NCBI GenBank assembly: GCA_020722725.1
Contig: DYKG01000002.1
Location: 118,598-182,597 of the forward strand
Length of the DNA: 64,000 bases
From: Candidatus Methylomirabilis sp.
GTDB lineage: Bacteria; Muiribacteriota; Ozemobacteria; Ozemobacterales; Ozemobacteraceae
Reading direction: 5' to 3'
The notes beneath the pieces were generated by a model. That model ran no database searches. It saw only the letters and a list, made by a program, of their open reading frames with translations, and had not been told where the DNA came from. A program made the position numbers and the translations under genes. This document shows, one piece after another, positions 7,789 through 16,310 of this stretch (positions within the stretch are counted from its first letter, which is position 1; the number at the start of each line of letters is the position of its first letter).

Positions 7789-10350
7789 ATGGTTGAAAAG
7801 AAATACGAACAAATAATTAAAGATTGCAAAAAAAGAATAGCAGCAAACCCTCGCGACTTCTTCGCATATTATCAGCTGGCCAGGGCGCTGGAAATGTCTG
7901 GTGAAACCGATCGGGCCATCAATGTATTCAAAGATGCAATAACGATCAATCCTAAAGATGCCTATGCCCACAATTTCATTGGTCTGGCATACCGCAATAA
8001 GGGCATGCTCAATGAAGCCATAACTGAATTCAAAAAAGCCATCATGTTTAATAACAGTTATGCATATCCATATGCAAACCTTGGTGTTATTTACAAACTC
8101 AAGGGAATGTATGATGAAGCTATTATCAGATTCAAGAAAGCAATTTCACTTAAGCCGGATTATGCCTTTGCACACCTTCAGCTGGGCCTGATTTACCGAC
8201 TGAAAAAGCTTTATGATGAATCAATCGTTCGCTTGAAAAATGCCATTGATCTGAACCGCGATTACGCGTATGCCCATTTTTCGCTGGGTGCCGTTTATCT
8301 TGAAATTGGCAAAGCGAGAAAAGCCATAGTTGAATTCAAAAAAACCGTGCTGCTTAACCCGCAGGATGCCTATGCCCTTTGCCAGCTCGGGCGCAGCTTC
8401 ATTCATCTTGAAAACTATGATGAGGCGATCAGGCATCTGCAGAATTCAATAAGAATTAACCCTGACAATGCCTTCTCTTTTCTTAATCTGGGAATTTCAT
8501 ATTTCTGCGGCGGCGACTTTAACGAAGCAATTGAAGCCTTCAAAAGGGTTATATCCATTAATCCGATGCTGACCGAAGCCCAGGTGTACCTTGGCCAGGC
8601 ATTTCTGAAGAAAAACATGGATGATGCGGCGCTGCAAGAATTCAAAAAAGCAATTAAAAATGACCCGCGTTACCCACGTCTGCACTTCTTTATTGGCCAG
8701 GTTCTAAGAAAAAAAGGTGAAACCCAGAAAGCAATCGAGCAATTCAAACTGGAAAACAACCTGAACCCGAACGATGGCGAATTGCACTTCAATCTTGCTC
8801 TGGCCTATAAAGACCGGGGAATGCTCGACGATGCCACAGGAGAACTGAAGCGTGCACTGTTTCTTGACCAGAAACTAAGCCGTGCCCACGATGTGCTTGG
8901 CGAAATATACGACGTTAAAGGCCAGTGCGACCAGGCGGTTTATCACTGGCGAAAAGCCTCAGAACTTCGAAAAAAGCAGACTTCTGAAACAAAAGCACCA
9001 ACTCCAGTGCTGAGAAGTCGGTCTGAAATGGATATGCTGATCGAGCGCTACAAAGCCGAGATCAATCAAAATCCCAACAACCCTGATGCCCATTACAAAC
9101 TTGCTTCTGCCTACAAAAACAAAGAAATGTATGACGAAGCAATTATTGAATACCGCAAAGTAATCGCCTTAAACCCTTATGATACTTTTGCCAATTACAA
9201 CCTCGAAGTAATCTATCGCATGAAGGGCATCGACGATCAGAACCTTACCAGGTGGAAACGTTCGGTTACCGTTAATCCTGAAAATGCCGGTGCCCATTAC
9301 CGCCTCGGACTTGCATACCGGGAAAAAGGCATGCTCGACGAAGCAATTAGAGAGTGGGAAAAAGCCATTGCCCTGGACCCGGAATTTTCCCATGCTCATC
9401 TGCAGCTCGGCATTGCTTATAAAAGCGTTGGAAAAGCTGATCAGGCAATTCAATCATGGCATAAAACCATCGAGCTCGACCCCGATTTTCAGGAAGCATT
9501 TTTCCATCTTGGCAAAGCATATCTCAATCAGGGTCGTCTTGAAGAGGCAATCAGCGCAATCAAGCGAACAATCAGACTCAATCCGACCGATGTTGAAAGC
9601 CGATATCTGCTTGGCCTCATTTTCAAGAACAACGGCATGATGGAAGAAGCCAAAGAAGCCTTTGAAGACTTGCTCAAATACCAGGAAGATAATCCTGCCG
9701 TTCTTTCAATTCTCGGTGCTGTTTACAAAAGCCTGAACCAGCTCGAGAATGCGCTGAATTGCGTGATGATGGCAATTCGAATAGATGATCAGAAGTTTTA
9801 CACCCATTACCTCCTCGGAACAATCTACCGCGCCATGGGTGAGGGAGAAAAAGCCGAAGATTCTTTCAAACGGGCAATTGAATTGAACCCTGATGACGCC
9901 TTCTCACAATACAGCCTCGGCGTTCTTTACAAGAATTCGGGTCGCCTGCCCCAGGCAATCAGAGCTTTTTCACATGCCATAGAACTCGATTCAGACGATG
10001 CTTATTCCCATTCTCATCTGGGAATTTCATTTTATGAGCAGGGGCAACTCGATGAAGCAATTTCATCACTGCAACGTGCTATCGAAATTAACCCGGAAGA
10101 TACCTATGCCCTCTATAATCTTGGCGTGGCATATCTCGACAGCCATTTCTACGATCTGGCAATCGATGCGCTGGTTAGGGTGGTCAATCTGTCTCCCAAT
10201 GATCCTTACGCCTGCTTTAACCTGGGTCAGGCTTATGAAGCCAAAAGGCTTCTCAAAGAAGCTAAAGCCTGTTATCAGAAAGCCCTTGACAATGCTCCCA
10301 AAAACACCCAGATTGCGAAATTTGCAAAAGAATCATTTTCAAGGTTATAA
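7789..10350 (+). CDS. Giant tetratricopeptide-repeat protein
   Basis: 853 residues made almost wholly of TPR units, about two dozen, in two blocks separated by a short charged linker near residues 400-420. Repeats show the usual A-x-x-x-L-G spacing with YxxAI and P at the turn (for example DEAIIRFKKAISLKPDYAFA). No signal peptide or membrane segment is seen, so it is probably cytoplasmic and acts as a protein-binding scaffold. A strong GGAGG lies seven bases before the ATG. It is followed after two bases by a lipoprotein gene. Partner proteins are unknown. Confidence 0.85.
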   Translation: MVEKKYEQIIKDCKKRIAANPRDFFAYYQLARALEMSGETDRAINVFKDAITINPKDAYAHNFIGLAYRNKGMLNEAITEFKKAIMFNNSYAYPYANLGVIYKLKGMYDEAIIRFKKAISLKPDYAFAHLQLGLIYRLKKLYDESIVRLKNAIDLNRDYAYAHFSLGAVYLEIGKARKAIVEFKKTVLLNPQDAYALCQLGRSFIHLENYDEAIRHLQNSIRINPDNAFSFLNLGISYFCGGDFNEAIEAFKRVISINPMLTEAQVYLGQAFLKKNMDDAALQEFKKAIKNDPRYPRLHFFIGQVLRKKGETQKAIEQFKLENNLNPNDGELHFNLALAYKDRGMLDDATGELKRALFLDQKLSRAHDVLGEIYDVKGQCDQAVYHWRKASELRKKQTSETKAPTPVLRSRSEMDMLIERYKAEINQNPNNPDAHYKLASAYKNKEMYDEAIIEYRKVIALNPYDTFANYNLEVIYRMKGIDDQNLTRWKRSVTVNPENAGAHYRLGLAYREKGMLDEAIREWEKAIALDPEFSHAHLQLGIAYKSVGKADQAIQSWHKTIELDPDFQEAFFHLGKAYLNQGRLEEAISAIKRTIRLNPTDVESRYLLGLIFKNNGMMEEAKEAFEDLLKYQEDNPAVLSILGAVYKSLNQLENALNCVMMAIRIDDQKFYTHYLLGTIYRAMGEGEKAEDSFKRAIELNPDDAFSQYSLGVLYKNSGRLPQAIRAFSHAIELDSDDAYSHSHLGISFYEQGQLDEAISSLQRAIEINPEDTYALYNLGVAYLDSHFYDLAIDALVRVVNLSPNDPYACFNLGQAYEAKRLLKEAKACYQKALDNAPKNTQIAKFAKESFSRL

Positions 10351-10352
10351 AC

Positions 10353-12365
10353 ATGAATAAACCCGCTGAAAGCCATTCTGCACCGTCTATCGATCTGCGA
10401 GTCGCCGTCATTATGGTCTTGGCGATCATTATTATGGCCACATTCACCGGATGTTCAGGGGCAAGCGTTACGCCCCGGGAAGGGTCAGTCAGCGGAAAAA
10501 TTTTGAATATTTCCGGGAAACCGGTTGAAAGTGCTCTGGTAACATGGGCTTACGACAATACACGCTGGTGTCTCACCGACGAAAACGGCGCTTATTACAT
10601 TGATGGCATAGGCTTTGGAGAGCAGGTTTTCCAGGTTGAAGCCTTCGGTTACCGAACCATGCAGTTTTCTGTGACCATATATTCAGGACAGACATCTACC
10701 GCAACCGATCAAAAGATTGAAGCCAAAAGCTTCGACTATTCTGAAATAAAAGTAGCCGAAACTTCTGCCACCCACGCCTTGATTACCTGGAAAACCACAG
10801 ACTACACTAACGGCCTGATCGAATACGGTGAAACAGAAAGCCTTGGAAGAACAGTCAGAGAGCCATCTGGTGAATATGCCACCACCCATTCTTTAAAAAT
10901 TACCGGTTTAAGCTCGCAAAAACAGTATTTTTTCAAAATTGTCTCATCCAGACAGGGTCGCGATGCAGAAACATCTGACCGAGGCACTTTTACCACAACC
11001 AATACTCTTGAAGATAAAACCGCTCCAGCAGCTCCGAACAACGTGCAGGCTGCCATTAACTCCAGTCCTAATCTGGCGACCATATTCTGGGCACCAGTTT
11101 CTGAAACCGACCTGAAAGGTTATCGGGTCTACCGGGCTGAGAATATCAACTCCGCTTTTACAGAGATCAGCAACATTCTCGTGGCCAAAGGTCAGGAGAG
11201 ATATACTGACGTTTCGGTTGTACCCGGCAAAAAGTATTTCTATCGGGTTACCTCAGTAGATCAGGCCAATAATGAAAGCGGCTACAACAATATTACAGAC
11301 ATTGTTGTTCCAGGCGACATTTCAACGACCATCACCTGGACAAGGGTCAACAGTCCATATCTTATTACCGGCGACATAAATATTCTCGAAACAGGCAGAT
11401 TGAACATCGACGCCGGAGTAGAGGTTCTGATGGCAGATTCCGATGCCTATCGCCGCAATGATCCGGACCGCATCGATTTCATAGTTTCCGGAGCCCTGGT
11501 AGCCTCGGCAGGAAATCAGCTGCCGGTTGTTTTTGCTGCTGCGGCAGTTAATCCTTCAAACAATGCCTGGAACGGGCTAAAATTTGAAAATACTGAAAAT
11601 CCTGCAAACACATTGGTGAACGTCCAAATTTCTGATTCAATCAAGGCTTTGAGTTTTAAAAATTCGAACGGCATTTTCTCACAGATAAAAATAATGAACT
11701 CGCAACTGGCAGTTGAAGCAAGCGAGAGCGATTCTTTGACGATTGACGGAATAGAAGTCAGAAAATGCAGCAATGCTGTGGTATTAAACGGAAACAAGAA
11801 TCTAACTCTCTCCAACAGCACTTTTTATCACCCTTCGATCTGTGTCAATTCAACTAACAATGATGGTCTGACCATTTCGGGCTGCAATTTTCTCGAATTT
11901 ACCAGCGCTGGTCTTCTTTCCAATGAGGCCGGAGGTGTAATTATGATAACCAACAACCTTTTTGCGGCACCCAACGGCTGGGCAATGAAATTTTCGTCGC
12001 AAAGCCCGACAATTGAGTACAACACTTTCGATGTGCCCTATTGTATTCAGATGAATCAGGGAAACCCGATTATCAGAAAGAACCTTCTTATGGCTAAAAA
12101 GAGCGTTTTCTCGGTTGGAAAAGCTGGTATGGAACATCTCAGCGGACTTATTCCTCTGCCGATTTTTGGTCCAAACAATATTTATGGCTTTGAATCAGGC
12201 AAAGACTATATTGGCTGCGAACCGACCTCAGACAGCACCAGTGTCGAAGTGCTTCTGATGAAGGATTTGAATGGCGACGAATACGATTACCGACTGCGCC
12301 AGCCCTACCCAAACACCGAGGACAGCTGGGGCATAAATCGAACAGCTGTACCCTTTAAGCCATAA
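10353..12365 (+). CDS. Lipoprotein with carboxypeptidase-regulatory, FN3 and beta-helix domains
   Basis: 670 residues. The N-terminal hydrophobic stretch ends in TFTGC with Cys34 as the probable lipidation site. Domains in order: a carboxypeptidase-regulatory-like fold (about 40-120, with DENGAYYIDG), two fibronectin type III-like domains (about 125-215 and 222-320, with TDYTNGLIEYG and LKGYRVYRAE), then a right-handed beta-helix-like region to about 640 with short N-rich turns. The last type often binds or cuts polysaccharide, but no catalytic residues are evident. It is probably a surface or periplasmic adhesion or structural protein. A terminator follows at once. Confidence 0.75.
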   Translation: MNKPAESHSAPSIDLRVAVIMVLAIIIMATFTGCSGASVTPREGSVSGKILNISGKPVESALVTWAYDNTRWCLTDENGAYYIDGIGFGEQVFQVEAFGYRTMQFSVTIYSGQTSTATDQKIEAKSFDYSEIKVAETSATHALITWKTTDYTNGLIEYGETESLGRTVREPSGEYATTHSLKITGLSSQKQYFFKIVSSRQGRDAETSDRGTFTTTNTLEDKTAPAAPNNVQAAINSSPNLATIFWAPVSETDLKGYRVYRAENINSAFTEISNILVAKGQERYTDVSVVPGKKYFYRVTSVDQANNESGYNNITDIVVPGDISTTITWTRVNSPYLITGDINILETGRLNIDAGVEVLMADSDAYRRNDPDRIDFIVSGALVASAGNQLPVVFAAAAVNPSNNAWNGLKFENTENPANTLVNVQISDSIKALSFKNSNGIFSQIKIMNSQLAVEASESDSLTIDGIEVRKCSNAVVLNGNKNLTLSNSTFYHPSICVNSTNNDGLTISGCNFLEFTSAGLLSNEAGGVIMITNNLFAAPNGWAMKFSSQSPTIEYNTFDVPYCIQMNQGNPIIRKNLLMAKKSVFSVGKAGMEHLSGLIPLPIFGPNNIYGFESGKDYIGCEPTSDSTSVEVLLMKDLNGDEYDYRLRQPYPNTEDSWGINRTAVPFKP

Positions 12366-12367
12366 AC

Positions 12368-12400
12368 GAGGTAAAATTACCTCTGTTTTGGGGCTTTTTT
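12368..12400 (+). terminator. Intrinsic terminator after the FN3 lipoprotein gene
   Basis: GAGGTA-AAAT-TACCTC hairpin (12368-12383) begins two bases after the stop codon. It is followed by TGTTTT and a TTTTTT run ending at 12400. Confidence 0.6.
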
Positions 12401-12501
12401 ACCCGATCCGATTCCTTTCAAATATTCCTGATTATTGCAAAACCCTGATCAGCAAATAGCTTTGGCAAAACTAAAATTTTCAGCAGGAAATGTTTGCATT
12501 T

Positions 12502-12516
12502 TGGCACCGTATTTGC
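12502..12516 (+). promoter_or_regulatory. Sigma-54 (-24/-12) promoter for the Flp pilin genes
   Basis: TGGCAC (12502-12507), five bases, TTGC (12513-12516). All core bases of the RpoN consensus TGGCAC-N5-TTGC are matched with correct GG/GC spacing. The first Flp start codon is 47 bases downstream and has a strong AGGAGG site. Expression would need an enhancer-binding activator, none of which is encoded in the window. Confidence 0.8.
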
Positions 12517-12562
12517 GACAATGTCAAAGTGGCGAAAGCCCAAATTACTCAGGAGGACTTTT

Positions 12563-12745
12563 ATGGAACTCATTCGCAGATTTGTACGGGAAGAAGAAGG
12601 ACAGGGCCTGGTAGAATACGCACTCATCATCGGCCTCATCGCTGTTGTAGCTATTGCTGCTCTTACCGCCTCAGGCACTCAGATCAGCTCAATCTTCGGC
12701 AACATCAGTGGTGAACTTTCTAAAGCCGCCGCAACTGGCAGCTGA
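12563..12745 (+). CDS. Flp-type IVb pilin, copy 1
   Basis: 60 residues: a charged leader ending in EEEGQG, then LVEYALIIGLIAVVAIAA, the hallmark Flp pilin helix with the E-Y pair after the cleavage glycine. Length, charge pattern and the single hydrophobic helix fit Flp/Fap pilins of tight-adherence (Tad) pili. The start is set by AGGAGG seven bases upstream; longer readings to 12490 have no support. The gene lies directly behind a sigma-54 promoter. No tad assembly genes are in the window. Confidence 0.9.
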   Translation: MELIRRFVREEEGQGLVEYALIIGLIAVVAIAALTASGTQISSIFGNISGELSKAAATGS

Positions 12746-12770
12746 TTTTGTTCTAACTGCGTAAGTGAGA

Positions 12771-12788
12771 GCGAGCCTTACGGCTCGC
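12771..12788 (+). terminator. Hairpin between the two Flp pilin genes
   Basis: A perfect seven-base stem GCGAGCC/GGCTCGC with a four-base loop, 25 bases after the first pilin stop. The following sequence (CTCTTGCTTT) has only a weak T tract, so this is likely an attenuator or mRNA-stabilising element that sets the ratio of the two pilins rather than a full terminator. Confidence 0.5.
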
Positions 12789-12837
12789 CTCTTGCTTTAG
12801 CGGCATTTAAAAAGTTCAGTTCACAAGGAGTTACCAG

Positions 12838-13017
12838 ATGAGAGTTTCTAACAGAAGAAAAGGGCAAGGCTTAGTTGAATACTCTTTGATTATCGCCCTT
12901 ATAGCGCTGGTATGCATTGTAGCGATGGTTAACATATCAGGCACAATCGAAGATTCTTTTTATAAAAACATTTCTGGTGAAATACAGAAAGTCAGCGATA
13001 ATATGAGCGGCTCCTGA
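12838..13017 (+). CDS. Flp-type IVb pilin, copy 2
   Basis: 59 residues: a short basic leader with RRKGQG, then LVEYSLIIALIALVCIVAMV. It shares the cleavage-site glycine, the E-Y pair and a C-terminal NISGE with copy 1 but is otherwise diverged. AAGGAG lies eight bases before the ATG. It is probably co-transcribed with copy 1 from the sigma-54 promoter through the hairpin at 12771-12788. It converges on the leftward glycosyltransferase gene, whose stop is 28 bases away. Its small size makes it easy to miss in automatic calling. Confidence 0.85.
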   Translation: MRVSNRRKGQGLVEYSLIIALIALVCIVAMVNISGTIEDSFYKNISGEIQKVSDNMSGS

Positions 13018-13045
13018 GTCATCAAGGCTTAACCGCCATGAGAAC

Positions 13046-14527
13046 TCAGTTATCTTTTTTTTTCCAGACTACAAGATCAGAGTGAGAGGCTATTTTTTCA
13101 AAGCCAAGAGGCTCACTGTTTGGTCTGTAACCGGGTCGACTGTCCTGTATGATCAGGCAACAATCATAGGTTTCAGCAATTTTTTCAGGCCTGAAAACAG
13201 TTTTTGCCGACCACATTACCCCCTTGAGGCCTGTTTCATGCAAAACTCTAATTGGATCATTTGAGACAACTTTTTCGTCTTTAAAATTTGTGAATAAGCT
13301 TTTCAATTCCCGGTATGGAGCATTGATTCCATTTTGAAAACGGCTGATATTAACGATGCTGTTGCAGGACAAAAACATCTGCCAGATAAGAACGATGAAC
13401 GCGATAAAAAAAGCGCTTCGATTGCTTTTCAAAGTTTTTAAAACAAGCAATCCCAGCCCGTTGAGCATAGAAAATCCGGGAATGAAAAATGCGCTGATGT
13501 GCAGAGCAGTTCCTTTTTCGCACTGAAAAGGAATGATAAGCCCGCAAAATAGAACAAATATCCACAGCAGCAAGACAAAAAGCATTCCTTCCCGCTTCCA
13601 TACGGTTACGAGAGCTCGGCGCCAATAGGGGTAAAAAACAATAAAAACGCCTGGAATGGCGATTAAATTTAAAAGAGCCAACCATAACCCTCTAACTCTC
13701 TGCAGGGTAATTTTTTGCCAACCCTGAGCCAGAAAGGTCTCAAGGTTGCCTGAAAATTCGGGGCAAAACAAATCAGAATAATCGGTCAGCATGAGAGCTC
13801 TTGAATTAGAAGTCCAGGGTTTTCCCAGAATGATCTGGTTGCGAATTACCCAGGGCAGCACCGTAAGAACAATCAACAAAACGGTCAAAATTATGGGTCT
13901 AACCCGGCGAAAGCGCCAGCCAGAATAAACAAGAGAAAAAACGGCGATAAGGATTCCTTCGATGCGTGTCAGCACCGCTAATCCAGCGATTACTGGATTC
14001 AACCAGAAAAATCTGTCTTCCCTGACAATCGAGGCAAAAAATAAGAAACCCAATGCTGCGTAAAAAGCGATGTTATCTGTAGTTAGAAGAAAAAAGGCGT
14101 TGCGCCCCGAAAAAACGAAGGTCAAGCCTGCAAAAAATGAAGACAAAAAGCAGTTGGTCAGAAGAAAAACCCGATAGAAAATCAACCCGGCAAGAAAAGA
14201 CCAGATTGCAATGTTCAATGCAATTTCACCTTGAATGCCAAAGGTTTTTCTCGCAAGAGCATACATGATTATTCCTCCGGGCATCCAATAATCCATTGGA
14301 TGATCGATGGTTTTGTAATCATTGAGGAAATTCCAGATTATTGGCTCGGTGAAGCCCTCGCCCTTTTCAATCTGATCAACCATGAGGTGATAGAAGGCAG
14401 AATCAAAAGTTGATTGTGGATCAATTTTTTCGGAACCCCAGAAAAGAAAAACTGCACTGACGATTACGATAGCCAGCGCCCCGAAAACCACTCTTGTTCT
14501 GGAATCCCTTATATGTTCAAAATTCAT
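13046..14527 (-). CDS. GT-C fold membrane glycosyltransferase (ArnT/PMT-like)
   Basis: 493 residues with about ten to twelve hydrophobic segments. The first extracytoplasmic loop carries acidic residues (STFDSAFYHLMVDQI, ending near DHPMDYWMPGG), and a LTRIEGILI segment follows in the middle; both features are common in GT39-type enzymes that move a sugar from a polyprenyl-phosphate carrier to a protein or lipid. The acceptor cannot be read from sequence. It lies alone between the Flp pilins (convergent) and the SH3b gene (divergent). Confidence 0.7.
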   Translation of the reverse strand: MNFEHIRDSRTRVVFGALAIVIVSAVFLFWGSEKIDPQSTFDSAFYHLMVDQIEKGEGFTEPIIWNFLNDYKTIDHPMDYWMPGGIIMYALARKTFGIQGEIALNIAIWSFLAGLIFYRVFLLTNCFLSSFFAGLTFVFSGRNAFFLLTTDNIAFYAALGFLFFASIVREDRFFWLNPVIAGLAVLTRIEGILIAVFSLVYSGWRFRRVRPIILTVLLIVLTVLPWVIRNQIILGKPWTSNSRALMLTDYSDLFCPEFSGNLETFLAQGWQKITLQRVRGLWLALLNLIAIPGVFIVFYPYWRRALVTVWKREGMLFVLLLWIFVLFCGLIIPFQCEKGTALHISAFFIPGFSMLNGLGLLVLKTLKSNRSAFFIAFIVLIWQMFLSCNSIVNISRFQNGINAPYRELKSLFTNFKDEKVVSNDPIRVLHETGLKGVMWSAKTVFRPEKIAETYDCCLIIQDSRPGYRPNSEPLGFEKIASHSDLVVWKKKDN

Positions 14528-14554
14528 TTGCTGGTATTTTAACAGATTCTACTA

Positions 14555-14583
14555 TTGACACCAGATTTTTATCGTACTACACT
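14555..14583 (+). promoter_or_regulatory. Sigma-70 promoter for the SH3b gene
   Basis: TTGACA (14555-14560), 17 bases, TACACT (14578-14583). This is close to consensus and lies 27 bases before the TTG start codon. Confidence 0.65.
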
Positions 14584-14610
14584 TGGAAAAAATAAATTGG
14601 GGGACAGGAT

Positions 14611-15522
14611 TTGAAAAAGGCAAAAATAATCTCGATCTTAGTAATTATGCTCTCAGTAATCGCTCTGGGCGTTTTTATGGGCAAACAGATGTTTAAACTC
14701 ATTGAATCTGGCACAGAAACAGCTGCCAACAGCAGCGCCACTGCCACATCCTCAGTGCAGATTCTTTATAGCTCAGACTCTGTCCAGGATTCGGCCAACG
14801 TTCCCGTTCCCGAGATTTCCCCCGTAACCAAAGATTCATTATTACAGCCGGAAGAGCAAAATAATGCGTCTTCAGATGCCGCCCTTACCCTTAAGTCCAA
14901 ACCGGTTGAAGCTGACAAGAGCGGCTTTTCTCCCGATGGGCCCAAATGGTTTGCCTATGCTTCCGGCAATGGCATAAATGTCAGAATTGGCCCCGACATC
15001 TCAACAAAGTTGATGTTCAAAGTTGCCAGGGGAACCAGAGGAACAGTAGTTGAGAAAAAGAATGGATGGACAAAAATCAAATGGGATTTTAATCGTCAGC
15101 TGGGCTGGGTTCGCGACGATCTTTTGGTGCAAGGCCCGGCAGAGGTGGTCTCAACTCTGGTGGAAAAAACCGGTGATATTGAAAAATTAGATGCAAAGCA
15201 GATAAGCAAGACATCTGCAGAAGAAATTCTCAAGGCCGGCAAGGTTATGGTTGCGGTCGCCAAAGAAGCACCAGTTGCGGAAACAGTAAAATCATTCGCA
15301 GAGGGCGAAAAATTACCTGAGCAGGCAAAAATTTCTGCTGATCCCTTTGCCAATATCAGATCTGGTCCTGGGCCGAAACATAGCCGAGTAGCAAAACTTC
15401 CCAAGGGTGTGGTGGTTAAAATAAACAAAGTTCAGCGGGAAGAGAAATGGCTCTGGTTTGAAATAAGTTTTAATGAAGGCAAGAAAACCGGCTGGACCCG
15501 CGAAGACAATCTTTCATTCTAG
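14611..15522 (+). CDS. Membrane-anchored protein with two SH3b domains
   Basis: 303 residues beginning at TTG 14611, preceded by a strong GGGGGA. A single N-terminal hydrophobic segment (about residues 5-25) anchors or exports it; a Ser/Ala/Thr-rich linker follows. Two bacterial SH3 domains are visible, near residues 112-172 (NVRIGPD, GWTKIKW, GWVRDD) and near 243-303 (NIRSGPG, WLWFEIS, GWTRED). Such domains usually bind peptidoglycan or cell-wall proteins. No catalytic domain is attached. A strong terminator follows. Confidence 0.8.
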   Translation: MKKAKIISILVIMLSVIALGVFMGKQMFKLIESGTETAANSSATATSSVQILYSSDSVQDSANVPVPEISPVTKDSLLQPEEQNNASSDAALTLKSKPVEADKSGFSPDGPKWFAYASGNGINVRIGPDISTKLMFKVARGTRGTVVEKKNGWTKIKWDFNRQLGWVRDDLLVQGPAEVVSTLVEKTGDIEKLDAKQISKTSAEEILKAGKVMVAVAKEAPVAETVKSFAEGEKLPEQAKISADPFANIRSGPGPKHSRVAKLPKGVVVKINKVQREEKWLWFEISFNEGKKTGWTREDNLSF

Positions 15523-15537
15523 ACTTTGCCTGAAGCA

Positions 15538-15579
15538 AACCGCCCTGAAACAAAAGAATTTGCTTCAGGGCGGTTTTTT
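15538..15579 (+). terminator. Intrinsic terminator after the SH3b gene
   Basis: A 12-base stem AACCGCCCTGAA/TTCAGGGCGGTT (15538-15549 and 15564-15575) followed by a T run to 15579. An overlapping nine-base alternative pair, TGAAGCAAA (15531-15539) with TTTGCTTCA (15559-15567), would exclude the terminator stem. Confidence 0.85.
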
Positions 15580-15603
15580 ATCTTATCAGCGCTTTTGAAA
15601 AAA

Positions 15604-16296
15604 TCATTTGTTATCGAAAACAAATTTAGCATAGGGCTGACGGGTTCTAAAGTCTTTCGAAACTGCATCTCCTGTATCCTGAACCAGTGATACCGATACC
15701 CGGCCGCTGCGAAATCTGAATTTATTAATATTAATCTGGCCATCTTTGCCTCTTTCAAGGAAAAATTTGCCGGAAAATTTTTCCTTATCATTTGATGAAC
15801 AGGTAAGTTCAAAGCTTTTTCGCTTTTCTTTCATTTTAAGATTTATGCTTCTGCCTGCGACTGTTACATCACCATTGAGCTTTGTGGGGTCGGCCAGATT
15901 TCGACGCACCATATCCCAGAGACAAACCAGCTGTTTTACTTCTTCACGACGATCGTTTTCCACACCTTCATATTCATCGTATTGCTTTGCTTTTACAACC
16001 ATATTGGTCGGATTATGGTCAATAGTAATGTTGGTTCTGAAAGCAAAAATATCTTTTTTCTTTTCAGGTGTTTCAACGCATACGTGGGCAATAACCTGAC
16101 TTTGATTTGGGGCAATGTCTTTGAAATAAGCCAAAGAGCAGCCGATATTCGAAAAGCTTTTCTTAACCGTGCCTCGGTACTGAGCATTGATCCGGTAATA
16201 TTGCCAGATTTCAGCTGCCCCGGCAATTCCGACAGAAAACAGGAAAAAGAACACCATAAGAACCAGGCCATTTTTTAAACATTTGTTTGAACTCAT
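15604..16296 (-). CDS. Exported protein of unknown function
   Basis: 230 residues with an N-terminal signal peptide (KCLKNGLVLMVFFFLFSVGIAGA). No family is recognised. The mature part is mixed alpha/beta with three or four cysteines that could pair in the periplasm. The start at 16296 is chosen because AGAGG is eight bases upstream, whereas it is only two bases from the ATG at 16302. It lies 14 bases downstream of the PrsW gene in the same direction, so it is probably the last gene of a three-gene leftward operon. Confidence 0.6.
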   Translation of the reverse strand: MSSNKCLKNGLVLMVFFFLFSVGIAGAAEIWQYYRINAQYRGTVKKSFSNIGCSLAYFKDIAPNQSQVIAHVCVETPEKKKDIFAFRTNITIDHNPTNMVVKAKQYDEYEGVENDRREEVKQLVCLWDMVRRNLADPTKLNGDVTVAGRSINLKMKEKRKSFELTCSSNDKEKFSGKFFLERGKDGQININKFRFRSGRVSVSLVQDTGDAVSKDFRTRQPYAKFVFDNK

Positions 16297-16310
16297 TTGC
16301 ATTTCCTCTA

